Shown here: in pieces, positions 8,910 through 14,183 of the stretch
Numbering within the stretch: position 1 is the stretch's first letter
Layout of the letters: each line of letters begins with the position of its first letter
Virus record (IMG/VR): IMGVR_UViG_3300007513_000234
Location: 1 to 20,900 of that record
Origin: a virus
Length of the DNA stretch: 20,900 nucleotides
Strand: one strand, 5' to 3'
The notes under the pieces: model-generated
What the model was told of the DNA's origin: nothing
Databases searched by the model: none
Seen by the model: the letters and a program-made list of their open reading frames with translations, nothing else
Program-made: the position numbers and the translations under genes

Positions 8910-9093
8910 TTTCTCCCTTTATTACCTTTTTCCTAGCTACTTTCTTCTTAGTAGCTGCTTTCTTCTCGAATTCGCCGCACCAATCAGTCAATTCAACATA
9001 AGGCCACACAGCATTACCTCTTTTGTAAGCCGTAGAAGGAGCGTTACGCCGACATCTCGCCATAGATAAGTACCTACAGTCCTTACACTTCAT
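8902..9093 (-). CDS. Four-Cys, Lys-rich mini-protein upstream of terL
   Basis: 63 residues. The N-terminal part has a possible metal site (C3, C6, C14, C39: MKCKDCRYLSMARC ... DWCGEFE). The C-terminal tail is Lys/Ala-rich (EKKAATKKKVARKKVIKG), a typical nucleic-acid-binding tail. GGGAGA lies upstream. It overlaps the nuclease gene by 11 bp and terL by 8 bp, so it is firmly in the operon. Small proteins with this KC-DC---C---WC arrangement are common in phages. A DNA- or RNA-binding role is inferred from the tail; nothing more specific can be said. Confidence 0.8.
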   Translation of the reverse strand: MKCKDCRYLSMARCRRNAPSTAYKRGNAVWPYVELTDWCGEFEKKAATKKKVARKKVIKGENG

Positions 9094-9469
9094 CCATGTT
9101 CTCCCGAATCATGCAAATCCAAGCCTCAAACGGCATACTTATCCTGTAACCCTCATCTGCAAGCTCAGGAATATGATATTTCGCAGATAATTCAACTGTA
9201 ATCGGCTGGTAGTCCAGTTTATACACCAAAACAGGAAGCTCTCCACATTTATCTGCCTGCTCTACGGTCTGTTTCCACCATTGAGGGCTGTATTTCTTGG
9301 CTCTCTTGCACTCAATCGCCCAACCTTCAACCCCAACAAGGTCAGTGCCGCCATGAGCAGCCTGTTCCTGCCAGTTTCTAGTGACCTCTACACCTAATTC
9401 CTCTCTAAGCGTCCTGGCGATGTCCTGCTCAAACGCTCTACCCTTAGTCCTGCTGTTAATTCTGCCCAT
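9083..9469 (-). CDS. Hjc-like PD-(D/E)XK nuclease (candidate Holliday-junction resolvase)
   Basis: 128 residues. The sequence RTKGRAFEQDIARTLREELG supplies the N-terminal helix with E14. GGTDLVGVEGWAIECKRAKK then gives D43, E53 and K55, the PD-(D/E)XK catalytic set as in Hjc-type resolvases and VRR-NUC-like phage enzymes. The remainder (QTVEQADKCGELPVLVYKLD) matches the usual core strand-helix layout. It lies next to the packaging genes, which suits removal of branched DNA before packaging. The nuclease fold is well supported; junction specificity is inferred. Its ATG overlaps the preceding stop (TAATG). Confidence 0.8.
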   Translation of the reverse strand: MGRINSRTKGRAFEQDIARTLREELGVEVTRNWQEQAAHGGTDLVGVEGWAIECKRAKKYSPQWWKQTVEQADKCGELPVLVYKLDYQPITVELSAKYHIPELADEGYRISMPFEAWICMIRENMDEV

Positions 9470-9618
9470 TAAATCAATCCGTACTCTTTAAGAAATATGA
9501 ACAAAAGGACGAAAATAATGCCAGCAGTCCAAGCAATAGCCCCGCCAAGCAAGTGCGCTTTCGCCATCTCATCCAGCTGCTCTCTCCTAACTGGCTTCAC
9601 CTTTCTCAAGTCCATCAT
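9469..9618 (-). CDS. Small single-span membrane protein
   Basis: 49 residues from the chosen ATG at 9618 (MMDLRKVKPVRREQLDEMAK). A basic, charged N-terminus is followed by one hydrophobic segment (GGAIAWTAGIIFVLLFIFL, about residues 25-43) and a short tail (KEYGLI). An in-frame ATG at 9657 would give 62 residues but lacks a ribosome site and would lie deeper in the upstream gene; the 9618 ATG has GGAG about 10 nt upstream. It could be a holin-like or other inner-membrane protein, but the lysis genes are not in view and one span is not diagnostic. Confidence 0.65.
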   Translation of the reverse strand: MMDLRKVKPVRREQLDEMAKAHLLGGAIAWTAGIIFVLLFIFLKEYGLI

Positions 9619-9754
9619 TTCTCTTAAACTCCTCAATCGAATCTCTGGAAATCTCATTCAGCACAACATCGAGAACACTGCCATACGGAATCTCCCATTC
9701 TGGCTTCTTGCGCTTGCGTTTCCAGTAAGGCTTAGTCTTTGGCTGATTGCTCAT
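9587..9754 (-). CDS. Unknown 55-aa basic protein
   Basis: Start chosen at the ATG at 9752-9754 (MSNQPKTKPYWKRKRKKPEW), which has GGAGAGAG immediately upstream; the longer frame to 9898 has no such site. The N-terminal third is very basic and the rest amphipathic (SVLDVVLNEISRDSIEEFKRND). It overlaps the upstream gene by 23 bp and the downstream membrane-protein gene by about 32 bp. No family was recognised. Confidence 0.6.
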   Translation of the reverse strand: MSNQPKTKPYWKRKRKKPEWEIPYGSVLDVVLNEISRDSIEEFKRNDGLEKGEAS

Positions 9755-10055
9755 CTCTCTCCACCGCAATACCAAGCGCCACTGACGGCCTGTGTCGCTC
9801 GACTCTCTTTGCTTCCACGTTGGTAATTGCGCCATCCTCATCCTTGGTGACGGATATAGAGTAAGTAGGGGCTTTCTCTCCCTCCGCCAATAAGTCAAAC
9901 TTATGCGACATACCTATATACTCCATTACATCATTCATATAGTGATGCTCAACCCTAACAGGGACAAATTCAAGCATAGACAATACAGCCAGCATCTCCT
10001 CTGGATCAATAAGCGCAAAGCTAGGCACCTCAAAAACACCAAGATTTCTATTCAT
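9732..10055 (-). CDS. Unknown 107-aa protein
   Basis: Start chosen at ATG 10053-10055 (MNRNLGVFEVPSFALIDPEEM) with GGAGAGGGA just upstream; this overlaps the previous stop by 8 bp, whereas the longer frame to 10082 has no better site. The protein is 107 residues, mixed alpha/beta in appearance, with no membrane segment or Cys cluster. Its C-terminal half (TYSISVTKDEDGAITNVEAKR) looks like beta strands. It lies in the leftward operon upstream of terL. Function unknown. Confidence 0.7.
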   Translation of the reverse strand: MNRNLGVFEVPSFALIDPEEMLAVLSMLEFVPVRVEHHYMNDVMEYIGMSHKFDLLAEGEKAPTYSISVTKDEDGAITNVEAKRVERHRPSVALGIAVERDEQSAKD

Positions 10056-10395
10056 CCTTATCCCTCTCCACTGTAACTTCAAGCGCCGTTGAGGGCATAT
10101 CAGTCAGAGCTTGAGATTCCTCAGTCACATCTATCACGTCTTGCACCTCATCTGGCAAGTCCTCCAAAGCCCCTACATTAATAGATATGTTGTAGTCAGT
10201 CTTGGTCTGACGAACATCCACACTCTTATGAGCAGGAAGTATCCGATCTACCAGCATCTTCAAGCACTGAGTATCACCATCCAAACCCATAGTTATCACC
10301 TTCTGCATAATCAAAGGACTCTTGTCCTCCAACATCGACCGAACCATCTCCCTCGGCTTCTTACGAACAGGCAATCTACGATTCTTATGCCCCAT
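10048..10395 (-). CDS. Candidate terminase small subunit
   Basis: 115 residues. A basic start (MGHKNRRLPVRKKPREMVRSM) leads into LIMQKVITMGLDGDTQCLKMLVDRILPAHKSV. That block resembles the DUF5681-like region of phage small-terminase-type proteins (ALEGD--ALK--LDRI-P). The C-terminus is acidic (ALEDLPDEVQDVIDVTEES). It lies in the packaging operon upstream of terL, where a small terminase is expected, and no other candidate is evident. GAGGGA precedes the ATG. The pattern and position are visible; the function is inferred. Confidence 0.55.
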   Translation of the reverse strand: MGHKNRRLPVRKKPREMVRSMLEDKSPLIMQKVITMGLDGDTQCLKMLVDRILPAHKSVDVRQTKTDYNISINVGALEDLPDEVQDVIDVTEESQALTDMPSTALEVTVERDKDE

Positions 10396-10687
10396 AACTA
10401 TCCCTCACAACCTCACCAAAAGTGACAAGCGCTCCCTCAATACCCCTCAAACGCTCGTACTCAGACCTCTCAACCAAAACATCATCACCAATCTTCTCCA
10501 GCATCGACAAAACAACCATTGCGTAAACAGGCACCTTCTCCCAATTGTAAAAGCTGGAAATCTGAGAACCCGTCATCTCACTAAGCATCTCCTTCGTGTA
10601 ACCATAACGCTTCATCTTAGCCCAATACTGCTTCTTGGTAAGCGGCTTAACCTCTTTTTCCTCTGTATTTTCGTCTATTTCGCTCAT
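10385..10687 (-). CDS. Small HTH-like DNA-binding protein, first gene of leftward operon
   Basis: 100 residues. The central part YGYTKEMLSEMTGSQISSFYNWEKVPVYAMVVLSML resembles XRE-type helix-turn-helix proteins (L---TG-S---I--WE---VP-YA---L). The flanks are acidic at the N-terminus and helical at the C-terminus. It is the first gene after the sigma70-like leftward promoter. Its position suggests regulation of late transcription, or DNA recognition for packaging as an alternative. The ATG has only a weak GGGAA upstream. The HTH call is by eye. Confidence 0.6.
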   Translation of the reverse strand: MSEIDENTEEKEVKPLTKKQYWAKMKRYGYTKEMLSEMTGSQISSFYNWEKVPVYAMVVLSMLEKIGDDVLVERSEYERLRGIEGALVTFGEVVRDSYGA

Positions 10688-10742
10688 TTCCCATACTTTC
10701 TCTATGTTTGGTTTTATACTCCCTCGGAAGCACGTCTATCGA

Positions 10743-10771
10743 AGTCTATATATGGCACTGACAAATGTCAA
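10743..10771 (-). promoter_or_regulatory. Sigma70-like leftward promoter
   Basis: On the minus strand TTGACA (10766-10771) is followed after exactly 17 bp by TAGACT (10743-10748). The -35 is a perfect match and the -10 a 4/6 match. It would start about 50 nt upstream of the HTH gene and drive the leftward packaging operon. TGACA-aa-TGTCA dyad symmetry overlaps the -35 and could be an operator. Confidence 0.5.
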
Positions 10772-10893
10772 GGGGGGTAGAAGTTGAAATGATTTGGGTG
10801 GGGTATAGCATATTCAATTCGATACCCAAAACACCCCCTCCCCCCCTCATTCTCAGACAAGTACCTAATCCGTAAGTTATTGATATATATGAC

Positions 10894-10907
10894 GTTCCAC
10901 GTGGAAC
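10894..10907. promoter_or_regulatory. parS-like palindrome GTTCCACGTGGAAC
   Basis: A perfect 14-bp palindrome whose core equals the ParB-binding parS core known from Pseudomonas-type chromosomes. The flanking bases are C and A, so it differs by one base from the 16-bp form with T and A. No ParA or ParB homologue is visible in the window. The site lies in non-coding DNA between the two transcription arms. Binding by host ParB, or by a phage protein, is inferred. Confidence 0.6.
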
Positions 10908-10967
10908 ATGCCAGGAATTGAGGCCGATAGGTGATGAAGGGCGCGGCTCTGACTCCCTGGTATGGTT

Positions 10968-10996
10968 TTGGATGTCTTCTTACTATCTAATATAGT
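10968..10996 (+). promoter_or_regulatory. Candidate rightward promoter
   Basis: TTGGAT (10968-10973), a 17-bp spacer, then TATAGT (10991-10996). The -10 is a 5/6 match and the -35 weaker. It points at the right arm, whose first clear gene starts about 285 bp downstream. The -10 lies in the dyad TACTAT-ctaat-ATAGTA, which could bind a regulator. Confidence 0.35.
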
Positions 10997-11024
10997 ATGG
11001 AGTGTTGGGTTGTTGACGGCTGCT

Positions 11025-11139
11025 GGTATTCTCTTTTTTTGTTTCCGCGCGTTGATTTTCCTGTACCTGTTTACTCTACTCACTACTATATATGGTGAGA
11101 GTAGATACAGTCGGTATTCTCTTTTTCTTTTTCGGCGCG
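11025..11139 (+). repeat. 27-bp direct repeat pair (11025-11051 and 11113-11139)
   Basis: Both copies begin GGTATTCTCTTTTT, continue with a T-rich stretch and end in a GC-rich GCGCG; 24 of 27 positions agree. They lie 88 bp apart in the same orientation, upstream of the first rightward gene. No coding function is visible. They could be regulator or replication-protein sites or twin phage promoters. Confidence 0.7.
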
Positions 11140-11279
11140 ACACCAGATAAATCCATTTGATACCCGATAGAGTATCCCAATGCGGATAGATACATTTATT
11201 ACTGTACTTGTGTGCAGCTTCGTGTACTATTGCAGCTATGGATCAATTGATCCTACTTTTACTACAACAGGAGAATGTT

Positions 11280-11519
11280 ATGCGTAATGAAATTCAATCC
11301 ATTAGAAATGCAGTATCGAATTGGACCTCCGACAATGGAGGTTTAACCGACCATGCCACAGATGTTATGCGTTTAGCTGACTACGCAGAAGCTCTCCTTT
11401 ACACAGGTCAACCTGACTTAGCCGAAACAGAAACCTGGTATCGCTTATCTTATCAAGCAAGCTCAGGTCTTGAATCTGATTTGATGGCACTAATTGCCAG
11501 ATTTCACAACATGGGTTGA
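11280..11519 (+). CDS. Unknown 79-aa helical protein, first gene of right arm
   Basis: Start chosen at ATG 11280 (MRNEIQSIRNAVSNWTSDNGG), with CAGGAGA about 9 nt upstream; the longer frame from 11208 has no ribosome site. The 79 residues look helical and acidic, with repeated MRLADYAEALLY / DLMALIARFHNMG amphipathic segments. No motif is recognised. As the first gene downstream of the control region it is a likely early host-takeover gene, by position only. Confidence 0.7.
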   Translation: MRNEIQSIRNAVSNWTSDNGGLTDHATDVMRLADYAEALLYTGQPDLAETETWYRLSYQASSGLESDLMALIARFHNMG

Positions 11520-11616
11520 GGTAGAGACTGGCGAGAAGCTACACCTCGCAGCCCTGACAATCCTGAACAAAATCGCATAAATCTATCAGCCCCTTCGGGG
11601 GCATCTATTGATAGAG
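11520..11616 (+). other. Intergenic hairpin with CCCC-TTCG-GGGG core
   Basis: GCCCC-TTCG-GGGGC (11589-11602) forms a strong tetraloop hairpin. It is nested in outer arms CTATCA (11583-11588) and TGATAG (11609-11614), with a 6-nt bulge on one side. No T-run follows, so it is not a standard intrinsic terminator. It could stabilise mRNA ends, act as a weak terminator, or limit initiation at the small open frame just downstream. Confidence 0.45.
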
Positions 11617-11742
11617 GTGGAAGTAGAGTTGTGCGATGGGTGCGCCATCATAACTGATGTATTCTCCGACTGTGTTATCGGAGAGTGGTGCGCCCCTGAT
11701 GTAGCAAAAAAAGTCTGGGAAACCCCCCAGGCGTTCGTATGA
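11617..11742 (+). CDS. Possible 41-aa four-Cys mini-protein
   Basis: An open frame follows the stop at 11578-11580. It can start at GTG 11617 (41 residues) or TTG 11629 (37 residues, with GAGGTGG upstream). The product contains ELCDGCAIITDVFSDCVIGEWC, with Cys at positions 6, 9, 20 and 26 of the longer form, a plausible zinc site, and then APDVAKKVWETPQAFV. It ends 25 bp before the next gene's ATG. The non-ATG start and the small size keep this tentative. Function unknown. Confidence 0.4.
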   Translation: MEVELCDGCAIITDVFSDCVIGEWCAPDVAKKVWETPQAFV

Positions 11743-11767
11743 TCCTAGACTAAATGGAGAATGAACA

Positions 11768-12031
11768 ATGAGAATTGCAGATAACAAGATAGCAAGACAA
11801 TACGACGAATTGCAGAATTCTATCGACTGGAATTTTGCAACCGACGCCCAGCAGATAGAGTGCATGAATAAAATAATAGAGCTATTGAAGGAAGTACCCA
11901 ACAACACGCCGATATTCGATTTTCGTGCACATAACATGAAAACAGGGGAGTCTATTGTCACAAATGCTATCGACCAACTTGATTACGTTATTACAAGAAG
12001 GAACAGGCTTTCAAAGAGGGCGGAACAATGA
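11768..12031 (+). CDS. Unknown 87-aa protein
   Basis: 87 residues with GGAGA seven nt before the ATG. Mostly helical and polar (DELQNSIDWNFATDAQQIECMNKIIELLKEV), with no membrane or Cys motif. Its stop overlaps the next start as ATGA, so the two are translated together. The last ~11 codons (RNRLSKRAEQ) lie in a 37-bp repeat that recurs at 12295-12331 and is read there in another frame. Function unknown. Confidence 0.75.
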   Translation: MRIADNKIARQYDELQNSIDWNFATDAQQIECMNKIIELLKEVPNNTPIFDFRAHNMKTGESIVTNAIDQLDYVITRRNRLSKRAEQ

Positions 12032-12331
12032 ATCGATACAGCAACACATATGGCAAAAAACTTATAAACGTTATGGCAGAAGGTTTTGAGTATCTGACCG
12101 CTGAAATCGACAACATCGAGATGAAAGAGCGGTTGATCCCTACCATACAGAGCCATCTACATTCTCACGCCGAAAGAGAATTAAAGGGTATTGTGCCGCG
12201 AGAGATTGTTGATAAGTACGTCAATCTGATTTTTCTAACTTTTCACGCATAACGGAGAATATTAAAAATGACAACATTAAACACTTATACACAAAAGGAA
12301 CAGGCTTTCAAAGAGGGCGGCACAATGAATC
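11998..12331 (+). repeat. 37-bp direct repeat (11998-12034 and 12295-12331) spanning a start region
   Basis: Both copies read from AAGGAACAGGC through AAAGAGGGCGG to ACAATGAATC, with one mismatch (A versus C before ACAATG). In copy 1 the ATG is the start of the 74-aa gene, and the preceding bases code for the end of the 87-aa gene. In copy 2 the same bases are read in a different frame within the 71-aa gene, where the ATG is an internal Met or an alternative start. This suggests duplication of a translation-initiation region. Confidence 0.9.
12028..12252 (+). CDS. Unknown 74-aa protein
   Basis: 74 residues, starting in an ATGA overlap with the upstream stop; GAGGGCGG upstream can serve as ribosome site. 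The sequence (GKKLINVMAEGFEYLTAEIDNIEMKERLIPTIQS) is helical with an HSHAERELKGIVPREI stretch. No family was recognised. One of a run of very small early genes, which in phages commonly inhibit or redirect host proteins; the role here is unknown. Confidence 0.75.
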   Translation: MNRYSNTYGKKLINVMAEGFEYLTAEIDNIEMKERLIPTIQSHLHSHAERELKGIVPREIVDKYVNLIFLTFHA

Positions 12332-12483
12332 CACAATTCAAGGCCGGAGCAATCGCCTTCATTAAGGCTCAATTCAGGGCTGCACCATGCGGCCTCAGTA
12401 TGCAGGAACGCAAAGAATGGTATAAGGGTTACGATAACTGCAACCCTGATATTGCCCGCAAGATTATGGAGAATAGAAAATGA
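12268..12483 (+). CDS. Unknown 71-aa protein (alternative start at 12325)
   Basis: 71 residues from ATG 12268, which has GGAGA upstream. A second ATG at 12325 lies in the duplicated start region and also has GAGGGCGG before it; it would give 52 residues beginning MNPQFKAGAIAFIKAQFRAAP. The first 19 residues may be a product of the duplication. The C-terminal part (SMQERKEWYKGYDNCNPDIARKIM) is helical and polar. Its stop overlaps the next ATG (ATGA). Function unknown. Confidence 0.7.
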   Translation: MTTLNTYTQKEQAFKEGGTMNPQFKAGAIAFIKAQFRAAPCGLSMQERKEWYKGYDNCNPDIARKIMENRK

Positions 12484-12689
12484 AATACACGCATTCAGTA
12501 AATGCCTATCTTAACGAAACAAAAATTATGAATGAGCAGCTTTCTGCGCTTACTGTTGAAGCGATGGTGAATGGCGAGCTTACTGATTTGGTTGCAACAA
12601 CACGCCGCCGCATCAATGACAATATTGAGAAAATCCACGCCGCTACAGGCATGGAGTTGTGGGAAATCACCGAAGCGACCTACGCATAA
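12480..12689 (+). CDS. Unknown 69-aa protein
   Basis: 69 residues, ATGA-coupled to the upstream gene, with GGAGA upstream. Predominantly helical (NEQLSALTVEAMVNGELTDLVATTRRRINDNIEKIH), acidic overall, no Cys or membrane span. It is the last gene before a non-coding gap with two hairpins. Function unknown. Confidence 0.75.
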   Translation: MKYTHSVNAYLNETKIMNEQLSALTVEAMVNGELTDLVATTRRRINDNIEKIHAATGMELWEITEATYA

Positions 12690-12698
12690 ATGCCGGTT

Positions 12699-12765
12699 TT
12701 CTATGCCTTCTCTCTGAGAGACTGCATAGACGGTTTTGCAGAGTGCCGCGAATCTCTGCTTTCTA
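12699..12765 (+). terminator. Paired hairpins, weak terminator candidate
   Basis: Hairpin 1: CTATGC ... GCATAG outer arms (about 12700-12728), with inner TCTCT-ctg-AGAGA separated by symmetric 2-nt internal loops. Hairpin 2: GCAGAG (12738-12743) with CTCTGC (12754-12759) followed by TTTCT. The T-run is poor, so this may be an attenuator or processing site between two small-gene clusters rather than a full terminator. Confidence 0.45.
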
Positions 12766-12837
12766 TCTATCTAACGATTGTCTGATTAACTATAAGAGAA
12801 TCGATTGATCTTAATTTTGACTAATGGAGAAGTAATC

Positions 12838-13284
12838 ATGTTTCAACAATACACCTACAAGAGTAGCAACGATAAATACAACGCTCAAGAAAACCTTCAG
12901 GGTCGCACTCACTATGCTGACGATTCAACACTACGATTCCACCATGCTCGAATCAATGCGGCCTATCCTATCGCTAACGGCCTGTTGTTCTATCTGCGTG
13001 AATCCGTGGCACTCGATCCTGACAACATGACGAGAGGCCATAGAGTAGTTATTTTCGATCTATTCGGAAATGTTATCTATTTCCCTGATCTTGATGATTG
13101 TTTCACTACTGGCGAACAGGCGCGTCGAGCCGGGGAGGAATGGTTAAAAAGCATCAATATTGGAACCTCTTCCAGTATTGGTGATGCCGCCCAGATTAAC
13201 CGCGAAGCGGCTGATCGTGAGAGACAGTATCTTAACAAGCAGACTGACTACGCTCTTGACATGATTGAAGAGCTGGCGCAATGA
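12838..13284 (+). CDS. Unknown 148-aa protein
   Basis: Start chosen at ATG 12838 (MFQQYTYKSSNDKYNAQENL) with TGGAGA at 12825-12830; the longer frame from 12805 would use the leader itself. The protein appears soluble. The middle (LLFYLRESVALDPDNMTRGHRVVIFDLFGNVIYFPD) looks like a mixed beta region, and the C-terminus (AAQINREAADRERQYLNKQTDYALDMIEELAQ) is a long polar helix. Its leader resembles the one before the 17591 gene. No family was recognised. Confidence 0.8.
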   Translation: MFQQYTYKSSNDKYNAQENLQGRTHYADDSTLRFHHARINAAYPIANGLLFYLRESVALDPDNMTRGHRVVIFDLFGNVIYFPDLDDCFTTGEQARRAGEEWLKSINIGTSSSIGDAAQINREAADRERQYLNKQTDYALDMIEELAQ

Positions 13285-13315
13285 AACGAAGTGGACATTA
13301 AAGGAGAGCAGAACA

Positions 13316-13492
13316 ATGAAACACAACCTTTTCACCGCGTACAAAGTCACTGTAGACGGCAACCAGCACCGCAGGGACTATCAGCACAATTTAACCAAAA
13401 AGGACGTAAATAAACTACCTTGCGGGCCGCAGAGTGATCATATCGGCGAATACATATGGTCTTATGGAATCAATGAAGGGATGAAAATATGA
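13316..13492 (+). CDS. Unknown 58-aa protein
   Basis: Start chosen at ATG 13316 (MKHNLFTAYKVTVDGNQHRR), which has AAAGGAGAG upstream; the frame open to 13265 overlaps the previous gene and lacks a site. Basic N-terminal half, aromatic end (GEYIWSYGINEGMKI). Its stop overlaps the next ATG. Function unknown. Confidence 0.7.
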   Translation: MKHNLFTAYKVTVDGNQHRRDYQHNLTKKDVNKLPCGPQSDHIGEYIWSYGINEGMKI

Positions 13493-13626
13493 AACGCAAC
13501 CGATTGAACATTGATCCGCGCTATACCATCGAAGACGCTGCGGTTGCTATCGGCCTGACCATAGGCATCGCTTGGATCGTTGGTGTTGTTGGCGTGTTAC
13601 TACTTGGAATTTTGGATTTACTATAG
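13489..13626 (+). CDS. 45-aa single-span membrane protein
   Basis: 45 residues: a basic start (MKRNRLNIDPRYTIEDAA) followed by a long hydrophobic segment (about residues 18-44, rich in Ile, Val, Leu and Gly). GAAGGGAT lies upstream, and its ATG overlaps the preceding stop (ATGA). A small early membrane protein; a role in envelope modification, superinfection exclusion or lysis cannot be separated from sequence. Confidence 0.7.
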   Translation: MKRNRLNIDPRYTIEDAAVAIGLTIGIAWIVGVVGVLLLGILDLL

Positions 13627-13635
13627 GGGAAAAAA

Positions 13636-13704
13636 ATGAGAGAACAGACTATTAGAATTCACAAAATTGATGAATTACCAGAGACAGGGGAGCTTTACAA
13701 ATGA
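13636..13704 (+). CDS. Possible 22-aa peptide
   Basis: MREQTIRIHKIDELPETGEL plus two residues, with AGGGGAAAAAA upstream and an ATGA overlap with the next gene. Its KIDELPETG loosely echoes the FDQLPVGNTF start of the next protein, so it may be a truncated relative or only a coupling leader. Weak on its own because of length. Confidence 0.4.
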   Translation: MREQTIRIHKIDELPETGELYK

Positions 13705-13880
13705 AACGGAAATATTCTATCGCCTTCGATCAACTGCCAGTCGGTAACACTTTCTCCATGAATGGCAATCGATGGATGAAACGATCAACTCGAACGGCTG
13801 AAATTGTTAAACCTGTTGACTACGCTGGCCAGTGGTTTTATTTCAGCATGAATGAACGAGTGATAATCAAAAGAGGATAA
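13701..13880 (+). CDS. Small phage protein, 59 aa
   Basis: 59 residues: MKRKYSIAFDQLPVGNTFSM, then NGNRWMKRSTRTAEIVKP and YAGQWFYFSMNERVIIKR. The pattern LPVG--F-MNGN-W-KRS-RTA recurs in small uncharacterised phage proteins. GGGGAG lies upstream in the preceding short frame, and the start overlaps that stop as ATGA. It ends 10 bp before an intrinsic terminator, so it closes this small-gene operon. Function unknown; a small beta-rich fold is likely. Confidence 0.75.
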   Translation: MKRKYSIAFDQLPVGNTFSMNGNRWMKRSTRTAEIVKPVDYAGQWFYFSMNERVIIKRG

Positions 13881-13886
13881 ATTAGA

Positions 13887-13911
13887 AAGCCGCCATCATC
13901 GGCGGTTTTTT
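13887..13911. terminator. Intrinsic terminator, bidirectional
   Basis: CCGCC (13890-13894), a 6-nt loop, GGCGG (13901-13905) and TTTTTT downstream; the upstream AAAG extends the stem against the T-run. It ends the rightward small-gene operon. On the minus strand the stem follows an A-run and is followed by TTTCTAATTT, so it probably also stops the convergent HNH gene, whose stop codon lies inside the hairpin. Confidence 0.85.
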
Positions 13912-14183
13912 GTTGGGTAATCGATCCCCCATAGATCACAATATTCCGCTATTTCAGCGTTTTGCAGTTGGAGTAATGCCAATTGAGAGCCATATTTCTC
14001 GCCAAACTCAAAGGGGGAATGGTGGTATCCGTTCTGGCCGGTGTGGTGATCCATGCAGAGTGCGATGGTACATGAATCATCCGATTTCATACCAGCGCCG
14101 GTTTGATCCTTGATATGGTGGATTTGTGCTGGCCGCTTGCAGATCAGGCAACCCAACTCGCTGAGTATCTCAAATCTAGTCAT
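13896..14183 (-). CDS. Ref-like HNH nuclease
   Basis: 95 residues. The zinc/HNH pattern is clear: CLIC (C12, C15), HHIKDQTG (H22, H23), ALCMDHH (C43, H46, H47) and GYHHSPFEFGEKYG (H54, H55, E59). This arrangement matches the Ref family (RecA-dependent nuclease of phage P1) and related phage HNH proteins. Ref cuts DNA at RecA-bound D-loops, which would suit the recombination genes nearby; the specific activity here is inferred. It is leftward amid rightward genes and ends in the shared terminator. No strong ribosome site precedes the ATG, so expression may be low or the start slightly different. Confidence 0.75.
   Translation of the reverse strand: MTRFEILSELGCLICKRPAQIHHIKDQTGAGMKSDDSCTIALCMDHHTGQNGYHHSPFEFGEKYGSQLALLQLQNAEIAEYCDLWGIDYPTKNRR

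Larger units (their letters stand above)
10688..11279. other. Central divergent non-coding control region
   Basis: About 590 bp between the leftward and rightward arms, with no convincing gene on either strand. It holds a leftward promoter (10743-10771), a C-rich stretch near 10830-10850, the parS-like palindrome (10894-10907), a candidate rightward promoter (10968-10996) overlapping the dyad TACTAT-ctaat-ATAGTA, a 27-bp direct repeat pair, and the dyad TCTACTC...GAGTAGA near 11076-11106. The dyad GATAC...GTATC lies near 11160-11178. The open frames here are short and read through these signals, so I treat them as spurious. Confidence 0.75.

Noticed and set aside
10877-11143. Minus-strand 88-codon frame in the central region ending MFHVERHIYQ
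   Set aside because: No ribosome site, basic low-quality composition, and it reads through the palindrome and repeats. The FHVE motif is what a parS site yields when translated.
11605-11961. Minus-strand 118-codon frame over the first right-arm genes
   Set aside because: Antisense to two frames with good starts and ribosome sites; no motif.
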